From the NCBI GenBank assembly GCA_001695595.3, contig MBPM02000162.1, positions 1-64,000 of the forward strand: DNA of 64,000 nucleotides. Direction: 5' to 3'. This document shows, piece by piece, positions 51,001 through 63,530 of the stretch. The position numbers and the translations under genes were made by a program. How positions within the stretch are numbered: position 1 is the stretch's first letter; each line of letters begins with the position of its first letter. Origin of the DNA: Plasmopara viticola (lineage: Eukaryota; Oomycota; Peronosporomycetes; Peronosporales; Peronosporaceae). The notes below the pieces were generated by a model, which saw only the letters and a list, made by a program, of their open reading frames with translations, made no database searches and was not told where the DNA came from.

Positions 51001-54000
51001 GCGTGTTCTGCTCTATTTGAAGGGACAATTCTTCCTACAGCCTCAGATACATCTAATACAGCTTCCTGGACATGCAGCCACGCGTTTCAAGTAGAACATA
51101 GCGATTGCTGCTCCAATAGAAGCGCCGATTTTTCCCACGGCCTCAGATACGTGAAATCTAGCATCCTGAGCAAGCACATACGCGTTGCAAGCGTAACTTA
51201 GCGAGTTCTGCTCCATTTGATGCGCCGATTCTTCCTACGGCGTCAGATCCGTCAAATCTAGCTTCCAGGACATGCAGACACGCGTTCCGTGCGTAACTGA
51301 GCGTGTTCTGCTCTATTTGAGGGACAATTCTTCCTACAGCCTCAGATACATCTAATACAGCTTCCTGGACATGCAGCCACGCGTTTCAAGTAGAACATAG
51401 CGATTGCTGCTCCAATAGAAGCGCCGATTTTTCCCACGGCCTCAGATACGTGAAATCTAGCATCCTGAGCAAGCACATACGCGTTGCAAGCGTAACTTAG
51501 CGAGTTCTGCTCCATTTGATGCGCCGATTCTTCCTACGGCGTCAGATCCGTCAAATCTAGCTTCCAGGACATGCAGACACGCGTTCCGTGCGTAACTGAG
51601 CGTGTTCTGCTCTATTTGGAGGGACAATTCTTCCTACAGCCTCAGATACATCTAATACAGCTTCCTGGACATGCAGCCACGCGTTTCAAGTAGAACATAG
51701 CGATTGCTGCTCCAATAGAAGCGCCGATTTTTCCCACGGCCTCAGATACGTGAAATCTAGCATCCTGAGCAAGCACATACGCGTTGCAAGCGTAACTTAG
51801 CGAGTTCTGCTCCATTTGATGCGCCGATTCTTCCTACGGCGTCAGATCCGTCAAATCTAGCTTCCAGGACATGCAGACACGCGTTCCGTGCGTAACTGAG
51901 CGTGTTCTGCTCTATTTGAAGGACAATTCTTCCTACAGCCTCAGATACATCTAATACAGCTTCCTGGACATGCAGCCACGCGTTTCAAGTAGAACATAGC
52001 GATTGCTGCTCCAATAGAAGCGCCGATTTTTCCCACGGCCTCAGATACGTGAAATCTAGCATCCTGAGCAAGCACATACGCGTTGCAAGCGTAACTTAGC
52101 GAGTTCTGCTCCATTTGATGCGCCGATTCTTCCTACGGCGTCAGATCCGTCAAATCTAGCTTCCAGGACATGCAGACACGCGTTCCGTGCGTAACTGAGC
52201 GTGTTCTGCTCTATTTGAGGACAATTCTTCCTACAGCCTCAGATACATCTAATACAGCTTCCTGGACATGCAGCCACGCGTTTCAAGTAGAACATAGCGA
52301 TTGCTGCTCCAATAGAAGCGCCGATTTTTCCCACGGCCTCAGATACGTGAAATCTAGCATCCTGAGCAAGCACATACGCGTTGCAAGCGTAACTTAGCGA
52401 GTTCTGCTCCATTTGATGCGCCGATTCTTCCTACGGCGTCAGATCCGTCAAATCTAGCTTCCAGGACATGCAGACACGCGTTCCGTGCGTAACTGAGCGT
52501 GTTCTGCTCTATTTGAAGAGACAATTCTTCCTACAGCCTCAGATACATCTAATACAGCTTCCTGGACATGCAGCCACGCGTTTCAAGTAGAACATAGCGA
52601 TTGCTGCTCCAATAGAAGCGCCGATTTTTCCCACGGCCTCAGATACGTGAAATCTAGCATCCTGAGCAAGCACATACGCGTTGCAAGCGTAACTTAGCGA
52701 GTTCTGCTCCATTTGATGCGCCGATTCTTCCTACGGCGTCAGATCCGTCAAATCTAGCTTCCAGGACATGCAGACACGCGTTCCGTGCGTAACTGAGCGT
52801 GTTCTGCTCTATTTGAAGGACAATTCTTCCTACAGCCTCAGATACATCTAATACAGCTTCCTGGACATGCAGCCACGCGTTTCAAGTAGAACATAGCGAT
52901 TGCTGCTCCAATAGAAGCGCCGATTTTTCCCACGGCCTCAGATACGTGAAATCTAGCATCCTGAGCAAGCACATACGCGTTGCAAGCGTAACTTAGCGAG
53001 TTCTGCTCCATTTGATGCGCCGATTCTTCCTACGGCGTCAGATCCGTCAAATCTAGCTTCCAGGACATGCAGACACGCGTTCCGTGCGTAACTGAGCGTG
53101 TTCTGCTCTATTTGAGGGACAATTCTTCCTACAGCCTCAGATACATCTAATACAGCTTCCTGGACATGCAGCCACGCGTTTCAAGTAGAACATAGCGATT
53201 GCTGCTCCAATAGAAGCGCCGATTTTTCCCACGGCCTCAGATACGTGAAATCTAGCATCCTGAGCAAGCACATACGCGTTGCAAGCGTAACTTAGCGAGT
53301 TCTGCTCCATTTGATGCGCCGATTCTTCCTACGGCGTCAGATCCGTCAAATCTAGCTTCCAGGACATGCAGACACGCGTTCCGTGCGTAACTGAGCGTGT
53401 TCTGCTCTATTTGGAGACAATTCTTCCTACAGCCTCAGATACATCTAATACAGCTTCCTGGACATGCAGCCACGCGTTTCAAGTAGAACATAGCGATTGC
53501 TGCTCCAATAGAAGCGCCGATTTTTCCCACGGCCTCAGATACGTGAAATCTAGCATCCTGAGCAAGCACATACGCGTTGCAAGCGTAACTTAGCGAGTTC
53601 TGCTCCATTTGATGCGCCGATTCTTCCTACGGCGTCAGATCCGTCAAATCTAGCTTCCAGGACATGCAGACACGCGTTCCGTGCGTAACTGAGCGTGTTC
53701 TGCTCTATTTGAAGAGACAATTCTTCCTACAGCCTCAGATACATCTAATACAGCTTCCTGGACATGCAGCCACGCGTTTCAAGTAGAACATAGCGATTGC
53801 TGCTCCAATAGAAGCGCCGATTTTTCCCACGGCCTCAGATACGTGAAATCTAGCATCCTGAGCAAGCACATACGCGTTGCAAGCGTAACTTAGCGAGTTC
53901 TGCTCCATTTGATGCGCCGATTCTTCCTACGGCGTCAGATCCGTCAAATCTAGCTTCCAGGACATGCAGACACGCGTTCCGTGCGTAACTGAGCGTGTTC

Positions 54001-57000
54001 TGCTCTATTTGAGGGACAATTCTTCCTACAGCCTCAGATACATCTAATACAGCTTCCTGGACATGCAGCCACGCGTTTCAAGTAGAACATAGCGATTGCT
54101 GCTCCAATAGAAGCGCCGATTTTTCCCACGGCCTCAGATACGTGAAATCTAGCATCCTGAGCAAGCACATACGCGTTGCAAGCGTAACTTAGCGAGTTCT
54201 GCTCCATTTGATGCGCCGATTCTTCCTACGGCGTCAGATCCGTCAAATCTAGCTTCCAGGACATGCAGACACGCGTTCCGTGCGTAACTGAGCGTGTTCT
54301 GCTCTATTTGAAGGACAATTCTTCCTACAGCCTCAGATACATCTAATACAGCTTCCTGGACATGCAGCCACGCGTTTCAAGTAGAACATAGCGATTGCTG
54401 CTCCAATAGAAGCGCCGATTTTTCCCACGGCCTCAGATACGTGAAATCTAGCATCCTGAGCAAGCACATACGCGTTGCAAGCGTAACTTAGCGAGTTCTG
54501 CTCCATTTGATGCGCCGATTCTTCCTACGGCGTCAGATCCGTCAAATCTAGCTTCCAGGACATGCAGACACGCGTTCCGTGCGTAACTGAGCGTGTTCTG
54601 CTCTATTTGAAGGACAATTCTTCCTACAGCCTCAGATACGTCTAATACAGCTTCCTGGACATGCAGCCACGCGTTTCAAGTAGAACATAGCGATTGCTGC
54701 TCCAATAGAAGCGCCGATTTTTCCCACGGCCTCAGATACGTGAAATCTAGCATCCTGAGCAAGCACATACGCGTTGCAAGCGTAACTTAGCGAGTTCTGC
54801 TCCATTTGATGCGCCGATTCTTCCTACGGCGTCAGATCCGTCAAATCTAGCTTCCAGGACATGCAGACACGCGTTCCGTGCGTAACTGAGCGTGTTCTGC
54901 TCTATTTGGAGGGACAATTCTTCCTACAGCCTCAGATACATCTAATACAGCTTCCTGGACATGCAGCCACGCGTTTCAAGTAGAACATAGCGATTGCTGC
55001 TCCAATAGAAGCGCCGATTTTTCCCACGGCCTCAGATACGTGAAATCTAGCATCCTGAGCAAGCACATACGCGTTGCAAGCGTAACTTAGCGAGTTCTGC
55101 TCCATTTGATGCGCCGATTCTTCCTACGGCGTCAGATCCGTCAAATCTAGCTTCCAGGACATGCAGACACGCGTTCCGTGCGTAACTGAGCGTGTTCTGC
55201 TCTATTTGAAGACAATTCTTCCTACAGCCTCAGATACATCTAATACAGCTTCCTGGACATGCAGCCACGCGTTTCAAGTAGAACATAGCGATTGCTGCTC
55301 CAATAGAAGCGCCGATTTTTCCCACGGCCTCAGATACGTGAAATCTAGCATCCTGAGCAAGCACATACGCGTTGCAAGCGTAACTTAGCGAGTTCTGCTC
55401 CATTTGATGCGCCGATTCTTCCTACGGCGTCAGATCCGTCAAATCTAGCTTCCAGGACATGCAGACACGCGTTCCGTGCGTAACTGAGCGTGTTCTGCTC
55501 TATTTGAGGGACAATTCTTCCTACAGCCTCAGATACATCTAATACAGCTTCCTGGACATGCAGCCACGCGTTTCAAGTAGAACATAGCGATTGCTGCTCC
55601 AATAGAAGCGCCGATTTTTCCCACGGCCTCAGATACGTGAAATCTAGCATCCTGAGCAAGCACATACGCGTTTCAAGCGTAACTTAGCAAGTTCTGCTCC
55701 ATTTGATGCGCCGATTCTTCCTACGGCGTCAGATCCGTCAAATCTAGCTTCCAGGACATGCAGACACGCGTTCCGTGCGTAACTGAGCGTGTTCTGCTCT
55801 ATTTGAAGGGACAATTCTTCCTACAGCCTCAGATACATCTAATACAGCTTCCTGGACATGCAGCCACGCGTTTCAAGTAGAACATAGCGATTGCTGCTCC
55901 AATAGAAGCGCCGATTTTTCCCACGGCCTCAGATACGTGAAATCTAGCATCCTGAGCAAGCACATACGCGTTGCAAGCGTAACTTAGCGAGTTCTGCTCC
56001 ATTTGATGCGCCGATTCTTCCTACGGCGTCAGATCCGTCAAATCTAGCTTCCAGGACATGCAGACACGCGTTCCGTGCGTAACTGAGCGTGTTCTGCTCT
56101 ATTTGAGGACAATTCTTCCTACAGCCTCAGATACATCTAATACAGCTTCCTGGACATGCAGCCACGCGTTTCAAGTAGAACATAGCGATTGCTGCTCCAA
56201 TAGAAGCGCCGATTTTTCCCACGGCCTCAGATACGTGAAATCTAGCATCCTGAGCAAGCACATACGCGTTGCAAGCGTAACTTAGCGAGTTCTGCTCCAT
56301 TTGATGCGCCGATTCTTCCTACGGCGTCAGATCCGTCAAATCTAGCTTCCAGGACATGCAGACACGCGTTCCGTGCGTAACTGAGCGTGTTCTGCTCTAT
56401 TTGAAGGACAATTCTTCCTACAGCCTCAGATACATCTAATACAGCTTCCTGGACATGCAGCCACGCGTTTCAAGTAGAACATAGCGATTGCTGCTCCAAT
56501 AGAAGCGCCGATTTTTCCCACGGCCTCAGATACGTGAAATCTAGCATCCTGAGCAAGCACATACGCGTTGCAAGCGTAACTTAGCGAGTTCTGCTCCATT
56601 TGATGCGCCGATTCTTCCTACGGCGTCAGATCCGTCAAATCTAGCTTCCAGGACATGCAGACACGCGTTCCGTGCGTAACTGAGCGTGTTCTGCTCTATT
56701 TGAAGGGACAATTCTTCCTACAGCCTCAGATACATCTAATACAGCTTCCTGGACATGCAGCCACGCGTTTCAAGTAGAACATAGCGATTGCTGCTCCAAT
56801 AGAAGCGCCGATTTTTCCCACGGCCTCAGATACGTGAAATCTAGCATCCTGAGCAAGCACATACGCGTTGCAAGCGTAACTTAGCGAGTTCTGCTCCATT
56901 TGATGCGCCGATTCTTCCTACGGCGTCAGATCCGTCAAATCTAGCTTCCAGGACATGCAGACACGCGTTCCGTGCGTAACTGAGCGTGTTCTGCTCTATT

Positions 57001-60000
57001 TGAAGAGACAATTCTTCCTACAGCCTCAGATACATCTAATACAGCTTCCTGGACATGCAGCCACGCGTTTCAAGTAGAACATAGCGATTGCTGCTCCAAT
57101 AGAAGCGCCGATTTTTCCCACGGCCTCAGATACGTGAAATCTAGCATCCTGAGCAAGCACATACGCGTTGCAAGCGTAACTTAGCGAGTTCTGCTCCATT
57201 TGATGCGCCGATTCTTCCTACGGCGTCAGATCCGTCAAATCTAGCTTCCAGGACATGCAGACACGCGTTCCGTGCGTAACTGAGCGTGTTCTGCTCTATT
57301 TGAGGACAATTCTTCCTACAGCCTCAGATACATCTAATACAGCTTCCTGGACATGCAGCCACGCGTTTCAAGTAGAACATAGCGATTGCTGCTCCAATAG
57401 AAGCGCCGATTTTTCCCACGGCCTCAGATACGTGAAATCTAGCATCCTGAGCAAGCACATACGCGTTGCAAGCGTAACTTAGCGAGTTCTGCTCCATTTG
57501 ATGCGCCGATTCTTCCTACGGCGTCAGATCCGTCAAATCTAGCTTCCAGGACATGCAGACACGCGTTCCGTGCGTAACTGAGCGTGTTCTGCTCTATTTG
57601 AGGGACAATTCTTCCTACAGCCTCAGATACATCTAATACAGCTTCCTGGACATGCAGCCACGCGTTTCAAGTAGAACATAGCGATTGCTGCTCCAATAGA
57701 AGCGCCGATTTTTCCCACGGCCTCAGATACGTGAAATCTAGCATCCTGAGCAAGCACATACGCGTTGCAAGCGTAACTTAGCGAGTTCTGCTCCATTTGA
57801 TGCGCCGATTCTTCCTACGGCGTCAGATCCGTCAAATCTAGCTTCCAGGACATGCAGACACGCGTTCCGTGCGTAACTGAGCGTGTTCTGCTCTATTTGA
57901 GGACAATTCTTCCTACAGCCTCAGATACATCTAATACAGCTTCCTGGACATGCAGCCACGCGTTTCAAGTAGAACATAGCGATTGCTGCTCCAATAGAAG
58001 CGCCGATTTTTCCCACGGCCTCAGATACGTGAAATCTAGCATCCTGAGCAAGCACATACGCGTTGCAAGCGTAACTTAGCGAGTTCTGCTCCATTTGATG
58101 CGCCGATTCTTCCTACGGCGTCAGATCCGTCAAATCTAGCTTCCAGGACATGCAGACACGCGTTCCGTGCGTAACTGAGCGTGTTCTGCTCTATTTGAAG
58201 GGACAATTCTTCCTACAGCCTCAGATACATCTAATACAGCTTCCTGGACATGCAGCCACGCGTTTCAAGTAGAACATAGCGATTGCTGCTCCAATAGAAG
58301 CGCCGATTTTTCCCACGGCCTCAGATACGTGAAATCTAGCATCCTGAGCAAGCACATACGCGTTGCAAGCGTAACTTAGCGAGTTCTGCTCCATTTGATG
58401 CGCCGATTCTTCCTACGGCGTCAGATCCGTCAAATCTAGCTTCCAGGACATGCAGACACGCGTTCCGTGCGTAACTGAGCGTGTTCTGCTCTATTTGAAG
58501 AGACAATTCTTCCTACAGCCTCAGATACATCTAATACAGCTTCCTGGACATGCAGCCACGCGTTTCAAGTAGAACATAGCGATTGCTGCTCCAATAGAAG
58601 CGCCGATTTTTCCCACGGCCTCAGATACGTGAAATCTAGCATCCTGAGCAAGCACATACGCGTTGCAAGCGTAACTTAGCGAGTTCTGCTCCATTTGATG
58701 CGCCGATTCTTCCTACGGCGTCAGATCCGTCAAATCTAGCTTCCAGGACATGCAGACACGCGTTCCGTGCGTAACTGAGCGTGTTCTGCTCTATTTGAGG
58801 GACAATTCTTCCTACAGCCTCAGATACATCTAATACAGCTTCCTGGACATGCAGCCACGCGTTTCAAGTAGAACATAGCGATTGCTGCTCCAATAGAAGC
58901 GCCGATTTTTCCCACGGCCTCAGATACGTGAAATCTAGCATCCTGAGCAAGCACATACGCGTTGCAAGCGTAACTTAGCGAGTTCTGCTCCATTTGATGC
59001 GCCGATTCTTCCTACGGCGTCAGATCCGTCAAATCTAGCTTCCAGGACATGCAGACACGCGTTCCGTGCGTAACTGAGCGTGTTCTGCTCTATTGGAGGG
59101 ACAATTCTTCCTACAGCCTCAGATACATCTAATACAGCTTCCTGGACATGCAGCCACGCGTTTCAAGTAGAACATAGCGATTGCTGCTCCAATAGAAGCG
59201 CCGATTTTTCCCACGGCCTCAGATACGTGAAATCTAGCATCCTGAGCAAGCACATACGCGTTGCAAGCGTAACTTAGCGAGTTCTGCTCCATTTGATGCG
59301 CCGATTCTTCCTACGGCGTCAGATCCGTCAAATCTAGCTTCCAGGACATGCAGACACGCGTTCCGTGCGTAACTGAGCGTGTTCTGCTCTATTTGAAGGA
59401 CAATTCTTCCTACAGCCTCAGATACATCTAATACAGCTTCCTGGACATGCAGCCACGCGTTTCAAGTAGAACATAGCGATTGCTGCTCCAATAGAAGCGC
59501 CGATTTTTCCCACGGCCTCAGATACGTGAAATCTAGCATCCTGAGCAAGCACATACGCGTTGCAAGCGTAACTTAGCGAGTTCTGCTCCATTTGATGCGC
59601 CGATTCTTCCTACGGCGTCAGATCCGTCAAATCTAGCTTCCAGGACATGCAGACACGCGTTCCGTGCGTAACTGAGCGTGTTCTGCTCTATTTGGAGGAC
59701 AATTCTTCCTACAGCCTCAGATACATCTAATACAGCTTCCTGGACATGCAGCCACGCGTTTCAAGTAGAACATAGCGATTGCTGCTCCAATAGAAGCGCC
59801 GATTTTTCCCACGGCCTCAGATACGTGAAATCTAGCATCCTGAGCAAGCACATACGCGTTGCAAGCGTAACTTAGCGAGTTCTGCTCCATTTGATGCGCC
59901 GATTCTTCCTACGGCGTCAGATCCGTCAAATCTAGCTTCCAGGACATGCAGACACGCGTTCCGTGCGTAACTGAGCGTGTTCTGCTCTATTTGAGGACAA

Positions 60001-60280
60001 TTCTTCCTACAGCCTCAGATACATCTAATACAGCTTCCTGGACATGCAGCCACGCGTTTCAAGTAGAACATAGCGATTGCTGCTCCAATAGAAGCGCCGA
60101 TTTTTCCCACGGCCTCAGATACGTGAAATCTAGCATCCTGAGCAAGCACATACGCGTTGCAAGCGTAACTTAGCGAGTTCTGCTCCATTTGATGCGCCGA
60201 TTCTTCCTACGGCGTCAGATCCGTCAAATCTAGCTTCCAGGACATGCAGACACGCGTTCCGTGCGTAACTGAGCGTGTTC
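39061..60280. repeat. Core segment with mixed tract states (297-300-bp units)
   Basis: Here the same tract alternates between GAAGAG (13 copies), GAAGGG, GGAGGG, GGAGG, GGAG, GAGGG, GAGG, GAAGG, GAAG and GAG. The remaining ~290 bp of each unit stay practically identical. GAAGAG first appears at 39,061 and the GGA-type states at 40,258. The change in tract composition near 39 kb has no counterpart elsewhere in the unit. Two copies also lose bases just before the tract (CTCTTGGAGGG near 46,526 and CTATTGGAGGG near 59,091). Confidence 0.8.
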
Positions 60281-60300
60281 TGCTCTACAGCCTCAGATAC
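60278..60300 (+). repeat. B-tail deletion at the core's right border (~20 bp)
   Basis: CTGCTCTA is joined to CAGCCTCAGATACG, removing the stretch from TTTGAAGG to TTCC. CTA stands at both ends of the lost segment in a normal unit, so the deletion has 3-bp microhomology. The following C is ACGTCT type and itself lacks two small groups of bases (GTAGCATAGCG, GATCTGC). Confidence 0.8.
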
Positions 60301-62604
60301 GTCTAATACAGCTTCCTGGACATGCAGCCACGCGTTTCAAGTAGCATAGCGATCTGCTCCAATAGAAGCGCCGATTTTTCCCACGGCCTCAGATACGTGA
60401 AATCTAGCATCCTGAGCAAGCACATACGCGTTGCAAGCGTAACTTAGCGAGTTCTGCTCCATTTGATGCGCCGATTCTTCCTACGGCGTCAGATCCGTCA
60501 AATCTAGCTTCCAGGACATGCAGACACGCGTTCCGTGCGTAACTGAGCGTGTTCTGCTCTATTTGAGCAATTCTTCTCAGCCTCAGATACATCTAATACA
60601 GCTTCCTGGACATGCAGCCACGCGTTTCAAGTAGAACATAGCGATTGCTGCTCCAATAGAAGCGCCGATTTTTCCCACGGCCTCAGATACGTGAAATCTA
60701 GCATCCTGAGCAAGCACATACGCGTTGCAAGCGTAACTTAGCGAGTTCTGCTCCATTTGATGCGCCGATTCTTCCTACGGCGTCAGATCCGTCAAATCTA
60801 GCTTCCAGGACATGCAGACACGCGTTCCGTGCGTAACTGAGCGTGTTCTGCTCTATTTGGAGGGACAATTCTTCCTACAGCCTCAGATACATCTAATACA
60901 GCTTCCTGGACATGCAGCCACGCGTTTCAAGTAGAACATAGCGATTGCTGCTCCAATAGAAGCGCCGATTTTTCCCACGGCCTCAGATACGTGAAATCTA
61001 GCATCCTGAGCAAGCACATACGCGTTGCAAGCGTAACTTAGCGAGTTCTGCTCCATTTGATGCGCCGATTCTTCCTACGGCGTCAGATCCGTCAAATCTA
61101 GCTTCCAGGACATGCAGACACGCGTTCCGTGCGTAACTGAGCGTGTTCTGCTCTATTTGAGGACAATTCTTCCTACAGCCTCAGATACATCTAATACAGC
61201 TTCCTGGACATGCAGCCACGCGTTTCAAGTAGAACATAGCGATTGCTGCTCCAATAGAAGCGCCGATTTTTCCCACGGCCTCAGATACGTGAAATCTAGC
61301 ATCCTGAGCAAGCACATACGCGTTGCAAGCGTAACTTAGCGAGTTCTGCTCCATTTGATGCGCCGATTCTTCCTACGGCGTCAGATCCGTCAAATCTAGC
61401 TTCCAGGACATGCAGACACGCGTTCCGTGCGTAACTGAGCGTGTTCTGCTCTATTTGCAATTCTTCAGCCTCAGATACGTCTAATACAGCTTCCTGGACA
61501 TGCAGCCACGCGTTTCAAGTAGAACATAGCGATTGCTGCTCCAATAGAAGCGCCGATTTTTCCCACGGCCTCAGATACGTGAAATCTAGCATCCTGAGCA
61601 AGCACATACGCGTTGCAAGCGTAACTTAGCGAGTTCTGCTCCATTTGATGCGCCGATTCTTCCTACGGCGTCAGATCCGTCAAATCTAGCTTCCAGGACA
61701 TGCAGACACGCGTTCCGTGCGTAACTGAGCGTGTTCTGCTCTATTTGAAGGACAATTCTTCCTACAGCCTCAGATACATCTAATACAGCTTCCTGGACAT
61801 GCAGCCACGCGTTTCAAGTAGAACATAGCGATTGCTGCTCCAATAGAAGCGCCGATTTTTCCCACGGCCTCAGATACGTGAAATCTAGCATCCTGAGCAA
61901 GCACATACGCGTTGCAAGCGTAACTTAGCGAGTTCTGCTCCATTTGATGCGCCGATTCTTCCTACGGCGTCAGATCCGTCAAATCTAGCTTCCAGGACAT
62001 GCAGACACGCGTTCCGTGCGTAACTGAGCGTGTTCTGCTCTATTTGAAGGACAATTCTTCCTCACAGCCTCAGATACGTCTAATACAGCTTCCTGGACAT
62101 GCAGCCACGCGTTTCAAGTAGAACATAGCGATTGCTGCTCCAATAGAAGCGCCGATTTTTCCCACGGCCTCAGATACGTGAAATCTAGCATCCTGAGCAA
62201 GCACATACGCGTTGCAAGCGTAACTTAGCGAGTTCTGCTCCATTTGATGCGCCGATTCTTCCTACGGCGTCAGATCCGTCAAATCTAGCTTCCAGGACAT
62301 GCAGACACGCGTTCCGTGCGTAACTGAGCGTGTTCTGCTCTATTTGAAGGACAATTCTTCTCCAGCCTCAGATACATCTAATACAGCTTCCTGGACATGC
62401 AGCCACGCGTTTCAAGTAGAACATAGCGATTGCTGCTCCAATAGAAGCGCCGATTTTTCCCACGGCCTCAGATACGTGAAATCTAGCATCCTGAGCAAGC
62501 ACATACGCGTTGCAAGCGTAACTTAGCGAGTTCTGCTCCATTTGATGCGCCGATTCTTCCTACGGCGTCAGATCCGTCAAATCTAGCTTCCAGGACATGC
62601 AGAC

Positions 62605-62665
62605 ACGCGTTCCGAACTGAGCGTGTTCTGCTCTATTTGAGGGCCTTCCTAGAGATACGTCTAAT
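62605..62665 (+). repeat. Damaged B end and C start
   Basis: TTCCGAACTGAG lacks the TGCGT normally found between CCG and AACTG. The tail reads GAGGGCCTTCCTAGAGATACG, so the ACAATT segment and most of the opening box of C are absent. The C that follows is otherwise complete. It is the most disturbed spot in the right-hand zone. Confidence 0.75.
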
Positions 62666-63507
62666 ACAGCTTCCTGGACATGCAGCCACGCGTTTCAAGT
62701 AGAACATAGCGATTGCTGCTCCAATAGAAGCGCCGATTTTTCCCACGGCCTCAGATACGTGAAATCTAGCATCCTGAGCAAGCACATACGCGTTGCAAGC
62801 GTAACTTAGCGAGTTCTGCTCCATTTGATGCGCCGATTCTTCCTACGGCGTCAGATCCGTCAAATCTAGCTTCCAGGACATGCAGACACGCGTTCCGTGC
62901 GTAACTGAGCGTGTTCTGCTCTATTTGAAGGACAATTCTTCTACAGCCTCAGATACATCTAATACAGCTTCCTGGACATGCAGCCACGCGTTTCAAGTAG
63001 AACATAGCGATTGCTGCTCCAATAGAAGCGCCGATTTTTCCCACGGCCTCAGATACGTGAAATCTAGCATCCTGAGCAAGCACATACGCGTTGCAAGCGT
63101 AACTTAGCGAGTTCTGCTCCATTTGATGCGCCGATTCTTCCTACGGCGTCAGATCCGTCAAATCTAGCTTCCAGGACATGCAGACACGCGTTCCGTGCGT
63201 AACTGAGCGTGTTCTGCTCTATTTGAGGGACAATTCTTCCTACAGCCTCAGATACATCTAATACAGCTTCCTGGACATGCAGCCACGCGTTTCAAGTAGA
63301 ACATAGCGATTGCTGCTCCAATAGAAGCGCCGATTTTTCCCACGGCCTCAGATACGTGAAATCTAGCATCCTGAGCAAGCACATACGCGTTGCAAGCGTA
63401 ACTTAGCGAGTTCTGCTCCATTTGATGCGCCGATTCTTCCTACGGCGTCAGATCCGTCAAATCTAGCTTCCAGGACATGCAGACACGCGTTCCGTGCGTA
63501 ACTGAGC

Positions 63508-63530
63508 GTGTTCTGCTCCAGCCTCAGATA
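63508..63530 (+). repeat. B-tail deletion (~24 bp)
   Basis: GTTCTGCTC is joined to CAGCCTCAGATACATC, removing CTATTTG, the purine tract and most of ACAATTCTTCCTA. Like the other large deletions, its right-hand end lies at the B/C junction, just before the CAGCCTCAG box. Confidence 0.8.

Larger units (their letters stand above)
18151..60280. repeat. Homogenised core of the array, mean unit 298.9 bp
   Basis: From the purine tract at 18,151 to the one at 59,993 there are 140 complete units in 41,842 bp. Adding up the tract lengths of these units predicts the span exactly (140 x 299 minus 18), so no net length change exists elsewhere in the unit. Outside the tract I found only about 16 substitutions, e.g. 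near 18,317, 19,134, 20,341, 24,402, 24,478, 28,994, 29,294, 46,477-46,480, 50,587, 54,640, 55,671 and 55,689. C is ACATCT almost throughout. Recent local amplification or strong gene conversion is the likely cause. Reading was by eye, so a few more substitutions may have been missed. Confidence 0.9.

Noticed and set aside
22889..62526. Recurrent 75-codon forward open frames, one per unit in many core units, with almost identical translation
   Set aside because: They are shadows of the repeat. The frame is open only when the purine tract gives a suitable unit length (298 or 295 bp in the core) and closes in neighbouring 299-bp units that are otherwise identical. There is no ribosome-binding context, no domain and no codon-level constraint.
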